A stretch of DNA of 64,000 nt from NCBI RefSeq assembly GCF_042310355.1, contig NZ_JBHJMR010000012.1:1-64000 (forward strand). The letters are read 5' to 3'. Shown one piece after another: positions 56,545-64,000 of this stretch. The translations under genes and the position numbers were made by a program. The notes below the pieces were generated by a model, which searched no databases, had not been told where the DNA came from, and was given only the letters and a program-made list of their open reading frames with translations. How positions within the stretch are numbered: the first letter of the stretch is position 1; every line of letters starts with the position of its first letter. The DNA comes from Wenzhouxiangella sp042310355 (GTDB taxonomy: Bacteria > Pseudomonadota > Gammaproteobacteria > Xanthomonadales > Wenzhouxiangellaceae).

Positions 56545-56559
56545 TCCCCGGCGCCGATT

Positions 56560-56582
56560 GCGGGCCGCCACCGGCGGTCCGC
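56560..56582 (+). terminator. Candidate stem-loop after glnA
   Basis: GCGGGCCGCC pairs with GGCGGTCCGC with one G-U pair around a three-base loop, 15 bases after the glnA stop. No T-run follows, so it may be a partial terminator or an RNA-stabilising stem between glnA and the DUF4124 gene. Confidence 0.4.
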
Positions 56583-56669
56583 ATTCCGCTACCGGCAAGC
56601 AACACCTGTCCATTGCCGCGGCGCTCTCCTACAATACCGGTCAGACTGCCGGGCAATCGAGGTGCCATC

Positions 56670-57191
56670 ATGAACAAGTCGTCGATCATTCTTGCCGCGC
56701 TCCTGGCGCTGCTGGTTCTGCCGGCCGGCGCACAGGAGATCTACCGCGTCGTTGACGAGAACGGCAACGTGACCTATACCGACCAGAAGCCCGACGGCGA
56801 CGTCGACCCCGTCGACCTGCCCGAGCTGAATGTGCTCGAGGGAGACGACGAATCAATCCCCGGAATCGAAAGCGAGGCTGCGCCGACCCGGGGAGAGGCC
56901 CAGCCGATGAATTTCCGAATCGAGCGACCGGCCGATGGCGCCACCCTGACGCCCGAGGGAGACAGCATCGATATCACGATGGGTATCGATATCGACGTGC
57001 CGCCCACCGCCCGGATCACCCTGGTCCTCGACGGCGAGGAACTGGCGCCCGTGCGGTCCCTGGAGACCAGCATTCCGACGCCGGCACCCGGCGAGCATCG
57101 ACTCTTTGCCCGCCTCGAGACACCCTCGGGCCGTGCCCTGGGCACCACGGATCCGGTCACCTTTACGACGGTTGCCGCCGGCGGCGACTGA
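56670..57191 (+). CDS. DUF4124-domain secreted protein
   Basis: 173 residues. A signal peptide (MNKSSIILAALLALLVLPAGAQ) precedes a DUF4124 motif (EIYRVVDENGNVTYTDQKPDG), then an immunoglobulin-like region with ITLVLDGEEL and a PAPGEHRLFARLE strand. DUF4124 genes are often found between glnA and ntrB in xanthomonad-like genomes; function unknown. Its stop is immediately followed by the ntrB start. Confidence 0.85.
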   Translation: MNKSSIILAALLALLVLPAGAQEIYRVVDENGNVTYTDQKPDGDVDPVDLPELNVLEGDDESIPGIESEAAPTRGEAQPMNFRIERPADGATLTPEGDSIDITMGIDIDVPPTARITLVLDGEELAPVRSLETSIPTPAPGEHRLFARLETPSGRALGTTDPVTFTTVAAGGD

Positions 57192-58218
57192 ATGCGGCCA
57201 TTCGACCCGGATGAACTGGCAACCGGCCTGCTCCGGGTCGACGCCGACGGACGAATCGAGTGGTTCAACCGATCGGCCAACGCCCTGCTGTCGCCGCCCG
57301 GCAGCAACCTGAAACAGCAGCGCATTCAGCAGATTTCCCCGGCCCTGGGCGAATGGGTCGGCCAGGTCCGCCAGCGGGGGCGTTCGCTGCACGCGCCCGA
57401 AGCGCTGCTCGAAGACGCCACGACGATCGTCGACGCCTACCTGCACCGCCTCGAGGATTCGATCCTGATCGAGCTGCACCCCATCGCCGAGCGCGTCCGC
57501 CAGCGCGAGATGGCCGAACGGGCCGACCGCCAGCAGGCGCTGTCGCAGATGACCCGCCGACTGGCCCACGAACTGCGCAACCCGCTGGCCGGGGTACGCG
57601 GCGCGGCCCAGCTGATTGCCGCGCGCGGGCGTGACGAGGTCTCGGGCCGGCATGCGGCCATGATCCAGCGAGAGGTCGACCGCATCACTGCCCTGATCGA
57701 ACGATTTGCCGGCAACGGCGAAAGCCGCCACGTGCCGGTCAACCTGCATCGCGTGCTGGCCGACGCGGCCGAACTGGTGACCGCCGAGCAGCACGGCGCA
57801 TTGCGCATCGAGCGCGATTTCGATCCCAGCATCCCGGATCTTTCGGCCGACGAGGGCCAACTACACCAATTGTTTCTGAACCTGCTGCGCAACGCTGCCC
57901 AGGCCGGCGCGAAATGCATCCGCCTGAGCTCCCGCATCGAGCACAATTCGCCCCTGCTCGACCGCCCCGGGGGACAGGCCGCGCGAATCGACATCGACGA
58001 CGACGGCGCCGGCGTGACCGAGGACCTGCGCGAAAGACTCTTCCTGCCGCTGGTCTCGGGCCGCGACCAGGGTTCGGGCTTCGGCCTGGCCATCGTCCAG
58101 CAGATCGCCCGCGGCCACGGCGGCCTGGTCGAGTACCAGCCCCTGGGCGGCGGCAGCCGCTTCCGCGTCCGCCTGCCGCTGGAGCCTGACGCGCCATCCG
58201 CAGACCGGGAAGACCGCG

Positions 58219-58226
<8 letters not shown>
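57192..58226 (+). CDS. ntrB: Nitrogen regulation sensor histidine kinase NtrB
   Basis: 344 residues. A PAS-like N-terminus (about 8-70) precedes the H-box AHELRNPLAGVRGAAQLI (phosphorylated histidine near residue 128) and a HATPase domain with LFLNLLRNAAQAG, IDIDDDGAGV and GSGFGLAIVQQ. It phosphorylates NtrC under nitrogen limitation. There is no gap to the preceding gene, and it overlaps ntrC by eight bases. Confidence 0.95.
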
Positions 58227-59588
<1,362 letters not shown>

Positions 59589-59589
<1 letters not shown>

Positions 59590-59630
59590 GGTTCGGGACT
59601 CGGGACTCGGGACTCGGGACTCGGGACTCG
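59589..59630. repeat. Heptamer array: GGGTTCG then five GGACTCG
   Basis: One GGGTTCG (59589-59595) followed by five exact GGACTCG units (59596-59630). The first base is the last base of the ntrC stop. Reverse-complemented, the unit CGAGTCC equals the unit of the array at 38046. Confidence 0.9.
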
Positions 59631-59797
59631 CGGCATCAAAGGTCGGTGTTGCAGCCGCGACCTACGCAGGCTTCCCCCGAACAGCGACAGATGACACCCT
59701 TGGTTCTCCGAGCCGTATTCGGTAAGGTTTACACGCGGTTCCCAAATGCAATCGGGGGCAGGAAGCGCGGCAAAACCCACACGGAAGAAATCGACAA

Positions 59798-60169
59798 ATG
59801 CCTGGATCAATCCACTCGGGCCACGGCCTGCTTGCACTGCCGCTGTTGTTGCTCCTCGCCAGCTGCAGCACCATTCCGGCCGAGGAGCGCTTCAGCGACA
59901 TCGCGATGTATCGCAATGCCCCGGACTGCCCGCACGAGGTGCTGGACCGCGTGCGCGTCACCGACGGCCACGACCCGATCTTCGGTCAGAGCCGGGAGTG
60001 GGCCATGACGGCCAGCCTGGAACACTCCGAGGCGAACCTGCGCGAAGAGGCCGCCGCGCTGGGCGCCGATGCCGTGGTCGTCACCCAACGACGCCTGTCG
60101 ACCGACGACGAGGGCGAATACAGCCATATCGAACTGCGGGGGCTGGCGATTACCGAATGCAGGGAGTGA
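59798..60169 (+). CDS. Predicted lipoprotein, unknown function
   Basis: 123 residues. A signal peptide ends in LASCS (lipobox cysteine near residue 23). The mature domain has RFSDIAMYRNAPDCPHEVLDRVRV and ends LGADAVVVTQRRLSTDD...IELRGLAITECR, similar to small heavy-metal-binding or YbjQ-like folds in layout but not clearly assigned. It follows ntrC by about 200 bases and converges with dtd. Confidence 0.72.
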   Translation: MPGSIHSGHGLLALPLLLLLASCSTIPAEERFSDIAMYRNAPDCPHEVLDRVRVTDGHDPIFGQSREWAMTASLEHSEANLREEAAALGADAVVVTQRRLSTDDEGEYSHIELRGLAITECRE

Positions 60170-60182
60170 TGCCTTCCCGTTG

Positions 60183-60623
60183 TCAGTCCACCTCGAGCCA
60201 GAACGTCACCGGCCCGTCGTTGATCAGGGCGACCTGCATGTCGGCGCCGAAGCGTCCGAAAGCGCTGTCGGGCCAGTCGTGTTTAACCTGTTCGACCAGG
60301 ACCTCGAACATTGCCTCTCCCTCGGCCGGCGGCGCCGCCGGCGTGAAGCTGGGGCGATTGCCCGAGCCGGTATCGGCGGCCAGGGTGAACTGCGGCACGA
60401 CCAGCAGGCCACCGCCGGCAGCGCGCAGGCTGACGTTCATCCGTCCCTGATCGTCGGAAAAGACCCGGTAGTTGAGCAGCCGCTCGACGAAACGCGGAAT
60501 GCGCTCGGGGCGGTCGCCCCGGCGAAAGCCCGCCAGCACCAGCAGGCCGGGCCCGATGCGGCCCACCGTCTCGCCGCCGATGGACACGGAGGCTTCGCTG
60601 ACGCGCTGGATCAGGCCAATCAT
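60183..60623 (-). CDS. dtd: D-aminoacyl-tRNA deacylase
   Basis: 146 residues. DTD removes D-amino acids and glycine from mischarged tRNA. The N-terminus MIGLIQRVSEASVSIGGE is typical. The catalytic strand reads VVPQFTLAADTGSGNRPSF, with proline where most family members have serine (SQFTL), and the Gly-cisPro site is NDGPVTFW. The C-terminus is complete. Activity is likely but the substitution is worth noting. Confidence 0.93.
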   Translation of the reverse strand: MIGLIQRVSEASVSIGGETVGRIGPGLLVLAGFRRGDRPERIPRFVERLLNYRVFSDDQGRMNVSLRAAGGGLLVVPQFTLAADTGSGNRPSFTPAAPPAEGEAMFEVLVEQVKHDWPDSAFGRFGADMQVALINDGPVTFWLEVD

Positions 60624-60648
60624 GCCGCGGACAATGCGCCCGACCGAA

Positions 60649-61260
60649 TCAGCCGCAGTACGATGACAGATCCCCCGCGCCGGCTTGCTCTCGAGATTCC
60701 GTCCGCAGCCAGATGCCCTGGCTCTGACCGTTCATCTCGGTGACCGTGCAGCGGTAGGTCAGCACCTGCGTGCGCTGGCAGTTCGCATCGGTGGCGCGAG
60801 CCGTCCATTCGGCACCCGGACGCAGTCCGGAGCAGGTTGCTTCGGCAGCCAGGTCGAGCTCGGGTGATGCCCGCCAGCGCTCGAGTTGCGAGGCGATATC
60901 ACTCACGAAGTCTTCGAATCCCGCCGGGTCGTTCTGCGCTGTCTCGGAGATGTTGTAAGGCACTTCGATACTGGCCGACGTGCGGTTCGCCCGCCGCTCT
61001 TCCCCGGTCTGGTCGAAGGGCAGGCCCGCCATGGCATCTTCGTCCACGTACATCTCGCCGTCTTCGATCAGCGTCAGCCTGAAGTCCACCGCCAGACCGC
61101 GATGCAGCGGTTGGCCGCTCGCCACGATGCCCCGGACGAGATCCGCCGGCGCCAGGTCACCGGCAAAGCCGCCGGGCCAGCCGGCCCCGCTCTGCGCCGT
61201 GGCCGGGGAAGATAACAACGCACCCGCCAACAGGCCCGTGCCAATCAGGATGGTCTTCAT
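60649..61260 (-). CDS. Secreted protein of unknown function
   Basis: 203 residues. A signal peptide (MKTILIGTGLLAGALLSSPATA) precedes a domain with FDQTGEERRANRTSASIEVPYN, a helical stretch AGFEDFVSDIASQLERW and a cysteine-rich end (ATCSGLRPG, ANCQRTQVLTYRC, SSYCG) that could form two disulphides. A strong GGAGGAG site lies seven bases before ATG 61260. Not recognised as a known family. Confidence 0.72.
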   Translation of the reverse strand: MKTILIGTGLLAGALLSSPATAQSGAGWPGGFAGDLAPADLVRGIVASGQPLHRGLAVDFRLTLIEDGEMYVDEDAMAGLPFDQTGEERRANRTSASIEVPYNISETAQNDPAGFEDFVSDIASQLERWRASPELDLAAEATCSGLRPGAEWTARATDANCQRTQVLTYRCTVTEMNGQSQGIWLRTESREQAGAGDLSSYCG

Positions 61261-61426
61261 GAGCAAGCTCCTCCGCGGGGTCCCCGCTGTCCTTTCTCAT
61301 CAGTACGGCTGAACGCAACCTACTGCCGCTCAATTAATAAAATACACTATCGGATCGGCCCGCACGATCGTGCCGACCCGCTCGCCGAACGGCACCCCTG
61401 ATCGCAGACTGGACACCGAAGAACCG

Positions 61427-62323
61427 ATGACCGAACACCTCGCCGTTTCCCTGCTGCGACTGCTGTCCTGGCTGCCGCTGGGCCTACTGCACCGATTGGC
61501 CGTGCCGCTGGCCTGGGTGGCCCGCTTCATGCCCTGGCGCGGCCACGCGGTGATTCGCACCAACCTGGCCATGTGCTTTCCCGAGCTCGACGAGTCCGGG
61601 CGCGAGCGGCTCTACCGCCGGCACCTGGTCGAGATGATGCGCCTGGTGCTCGAGTCCGGAGCAGTCTGGTACTGGCCGGCCGGGCGACTCGAGCGCCATG
61701 TCGTCCAGGTCGACGGCTGGGAATCGGTCGCCCGGGCAGCCCGCCAGGGCAAGGGCATCCTGATGGTCGGCGCCCATATCGGCAACTGGGAGATTCTGCC
61801 GCTGTGGCTGTCGCTGCGGGGTCCGATCACGGCGCTCTACAAGGCGCCCAGGCAAGCCGGTTTCGATCAACGCGTGACGCAAAGTCGCGAGCGCTTCGGT
61901 GCCCGCCTGGTCGCCAGCGGTAGTCCCGCCATGCGCCGGCTGATCGCGGGCCTCAGGCGCGGCGAGACGATCGGGCTGCTCGCCGACCAGCAGCCCAAGC
62001 AGGGCGAGGGCGTGTTCGTGGACTTCTTCGGCCGCCCCGCGCTGACCATGACCCTGGTCAATCGCCTGGCCCGCCGCACCGGCTGCGCGGTCATATTTGC
62101 CAGCGCCGAGCGCCTTCCGGCGGCCCGCGGCTGGCACCTGCGCTTCGAACCGGCCGATGAGGCCATCGCCGACGAGCGCCCGACCGACGGCATCGCCGTC
62201 ATGCACCGCTGGCTCGAACGCGAGATCCGGCGAAACCCGGCCCAGTACCTGTGGAGCTACAAGCGCTTCAGCCGCCAGCCCGACGACCGGCCCTCGCCCT
62301 ACCCGGGCAGGAAGAAGAAGTGA
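61427..62323 (+). CDS. LpxL/HtrB-family lipid A acyltransferase
   Basis: 298 residues. The Hx4E catalytic motif is AHIGNWE (about residues 121-126), with the N-terminal LLSWLPLGLLHRLAVPLAW membrane segment and LADQQPKQGEGVFVDFFGRPALTM typical of the family. It would add a secondary fatty acyl chain to KDO-lipid A (or act on a related lipid). Whether it is LpxL, LpxM or LpxP cannot be decided. Start 61427 matches the family N-terminus. Confidence 0.9.
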   Translation: MTEHLAVSLLRLLSWLPLGLLHRLAVPLAWVARFMPWRGHAVIRTNLAMCFPELDESGRERLYRRHLVEMMRLVLESGAVWYWPAGRLERHVVQVDGWESVARAARQGKGILMVGAHIGNWEILPLWLSLRGPITALYKAPRQAGFDQRVTQSRERFGARLVASGSPAMRRLIAGLRRGETIGLLADQQPKQGEGVFVDFFGRPALTMTLVNRLARRTGCAVIFASAERLPAARGWHLRFEPADEAIADERPTDGIAVMHRWLEREIRRNPAQYLWSYKRFSRQPDDRPSPYPGRKKK

Positions 62324-62332
62324 GCCGGGCGA

Positions 62333-62638
62333 TCAGTCCAGGCGCTTGAGAAAGACCGTCATGACCTTCTCGGCCTGCTTGTCGCCGTTGGCCCGGGCGG
62401 CATCCAGGCCTTTCTCCCAGGCCGTTGCCGCGGCTTCCGGCCGGCCCGCCTCCTTGAGCGCCCGGCCCAGCTCTTGCCAGGCCATGGTCTGCTCCGGTTC
62501 GTGGCCCGTGGCGACCTCCAGGTGTTCGATGGCCCGCGGCAGCTCGCCGCGCTCGAGTCGCGCCTGCCCGGCCGCCAGCCGCGACTCGTAGCTGTCGCGG
62601 CCCTGGTCGATGAGTTTTTCGATAGCTTCAGGATCCAT
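62333..62638 (-). CDS. Small TPR-repeat protein
   Basis: 101 residues. Helical repeats (YESRLAAGQARLERGELPRAIEHLEVA, QTMAWQELGRALKEAGRPEAAATAWEKGL) form about two TPR units. No signal peptide; probably a cytoplasmic protein-binding factor. It converges with the acyltransferase gene across nine bases and lies 71 bases downstream of trkH on the same strand. Confidence 0.78.
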   Translation of the reverse strand: MDPEAIEKLIDQGRDSYESRLAAGQARLERGELPRAIEHLEVATGHEPEQTMAWQELGRALKEAGRPEAAATAWEKGLDAARANGDKQAEKVMTVFLKRLD

Positions 62639-62709
62639 GGCACAAGGATATCTGAATTGCCCGGGCCGCGAAGACTTGTCAGTGAACAGGGTTCTCGAAA
62701 AGCGCGCTT

Positions 62710-64000
62710 TCAGTGCTTCCAGTAAGTCGGGGTGAGGAGGACGAGTATGGTAAAGATCTCCAGCCGGCCGAGCAGCATGGCGAAGCTCATCAACCACTTG
62801 GTGGCGTCGGCCAGCCCGCCGTAGTTGGCGCCGGCTTGACCGAGTGCCGGACCGAGGTTGTTGAGCGAGGAGAAGACGATCGAGACGGCGGTGACCAGGT
62901 CATGCTCGATGCCGGAAACAATCAGGGTCAGCACAACTACGCACAAGATGTAGAGCGAGACGAAGCCCCAGACCGCGTTGGCCACCTCGGGATTGAGGGT
63001 GCGACCGCCGAGCTTGAGTGGAACGACGGATCGCGGATGCACCAGGCGCTTGAGTTCGCGGATACCCTGCTTGGTCAGCAAGTAGACGCGGATGATCTTG
63101 AAGCCGCCCGTGGTCGCGCCGGCGCAGCCACCCAGGGCGCTGACCAGCAACAACAGAAGGGGCAAGGTGCCCGGCCAGGTATAGACCTCGGCCGTGGCGA
63201 AGCCGGTCGTGGTCATGTAGGACACGGACTGGAAGACGGCGTGGCGCAGCGAATCCCAGAAACTGGAATACACATCCTGCTGCCACAGGAGCAGCGTGGC
63301 AAGGGCAGAAATGATCAACAGCAGCAGCACGAAGAGTTTCAGTTCGGGATCGCGCAAGTAGACCTGGGCCGTCGCACGACGCAGGGCCAGATAGTGCAAC
63401 CCGAAATTGAGGCTGGCGATGAATACGAAGAACACGACCAGCCAATCGATGAGCGCGCTGTCAAAGTGACCGATCGAGGCATCGTGGGTCGAAAACCCGG
63501 CCGTGGCGATGGTGGAAAAACTGTGCCCCACGGCATCGAAGAGCGACATGCCCGCCGCCCAGTAGGCTGCCGCGCACAGGATGGTCAGGCCGATATAAAT
63601 CAGCCACAGGGCCTTTGCGGTCTCGGCAATGCGCGGCGTCAAACGGCTTTCCTTGACGGGCCCGGTGACCTCGGCCTTGTAGACCTGCATGCCGCCGATA
63701 CGCAGCATGGGCAGGATCGCCACGGCCAGGACGATGATGCCCAGCCCGCCCATCCACTGCAGCTGCTGGCGATACCACAGGATCGAGGTGGGCATGTCGT
63801 CCAGGCCGGTAAAGACGGTCGCGCCCGTGGTGGTGATGCCCGAGGTGGACTCGAATACCGCGTCGGCGACGGAAGCGTCAATCGCCAGCACGAACGGCAG
63901 GGCACCCGCCAGGCACACCGCCCCCCAGCAGGCGACGACGACCAGGAAGCCGTCGCGAATACGCAGCTCGCGCCGGGAATGCCGCACGGGCAGGTACAGG
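62710..64000 (-). CDS. trkH: TrkH-family potassium uptake protein, partial
   Basis: About 430 residues visible; the N-terminus lies beyond the window edge, with the frame open to 64000. Selectivity-filter regions are STSGITTTGATVF, STIATAGFSTHD, SVSYMTTTGFATAEV and NNLGPALGQAG, one per MPM repeat. TrkH is the channel-like subunit of the Trk potassium uptake system, with TrkA as cytoplasmic regulator (not in the window). The C-terminus ends LLTPTYWKH. Confidence 0.93.
   Translation of the reverse strand, partial: LYLPVRHSRRELRIRDGFLVVVACWGAVCLAGALPFVLAIDASVADAVFESTSGITTTGATVFTGLDDMPTSILWYRQQLQWMGGLGIIVLAVAILPMLRIGGMQVYKAEVTGPVKESRLTPRIAETAKALWLIYIGLTILCAAAYWAAGMSLFDAVGHSFSTIATAGFSTHDASIGHFDSALIDWLVVFFVFIASLNFGLHYLALRRATAQVYLRDPELKLFVLLLLIISALATLLLWQQDVYSSFWDSLRHAVFQSVSYMTTTGFATAEVYTWPGTLPLLLLLVSALGGCAGATTGGFKIIRVYLLTKQGIRELKRLVHPRSVVPLKLGGRTLNPEVANAVWGFVSLYILCVVVLTLIVSGIEHDLVTAVSIVFSSLNNLGPALGQAGANYGGLADATKWLMSFAMLLGRLEIFTILVLLTPTYWKH

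Overview
The window is a GC-rich bacterial chromosome segment. Gene content points to a gammaproteobacterium: bamD, tamA/tamB, kdsA, an LpxL-type acyltransferase, trmB, dtd, glnA-ntrB-ntrC, and a ccoNOQP-ccoGHIS cluster followed by an fnr-type regulator. The gene order and the secreted HAF-type protein recall Xanthomonadales/Wenzhouxiangella-like organisms, but that placement is inference. No rRNA, tRNA or CRISPR array was seen.

Layout. 1-350 has no gene and carries a hairpin repeat. 351-10057 is read leftward: rluD, pgeF, pyrG-kdsA, eno, an iron-binding lipoprotein with its permease (no ATPase gene beside them), and gcvT. 10142-12453 is read rightward: bamD, ispA and a small membrane protein. 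12461-14145 holds trmB and an EamA transporter on the minus strand. 14334-26658 is read rightward: a MASE3-PAS-GGDEF-EAL protein with a damaged cyclase half, comM, tamA-tamB, a dienelactone-hydrolase-like protein with a PaaI-type thioesterase, and a lipoprotein. A bidirectional terminator separates these from a cold-shock gene; the GTPase pair DUF3482/DUF2868 follows on the minus strand.

30089-39282 is the cbb3 oxidase locus: a perfect FNR box at -41.5, then ccoN, ccoO, ccoQ, ccoP, a small membrane protein, ccoG, ccoH, ccoI, ccoS and a SafE-family gene. The usual next genes, hemN and fnr (49453-51619), lie about 10 kb further on. Between them are an S9 peptidase and a 6.26-kb lower-GC island (39843-46102). 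The island lies between two 731-bp direct copies of the local sequence (3' two thirds of safE, a hairpin repeat and the last codons of the peptidase gene). It carries a broken IS21-type istA, a secreted alpha-lytic-type protease, a secreted HAF-type protein, and the remains of a Gamma-Mobile-Trio (GMT) element: intact gmtX, a 5'-truncated and frameshifted gmtZ, no gmtY. The left copy of the 731-bp repeat also carries a 263-bp MITE whose empty site is preserved in the right copy.

51727-64000 holds an M14 peptidase, a PEBP-family protein, glnA behind a sigma-54 promoter, a DUF4124 protein, ntrB-ntrC, a lipoprotein, dtd, a secreted protein, an LpxL-family acyltransferase, a TPR protein and the 3' part of a trkH-type gene that runs off the window.

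Two regulatory circuits can be read directly. The FNR protein at 50858 has all four cluster cysteines and an ETVSR recognition helix, and FNR boxes precede both ccoN and hemN. NtrB/NtrC sit beside a sigma-54 promoter on glnA. A striking background feature is the number of intergenic short-period repeats: heptamer arrays at three places, decamer and octamer inverted repeats at four, and AATGAYC inverted repeats at one. One of them has extended the coding region of ccoS.
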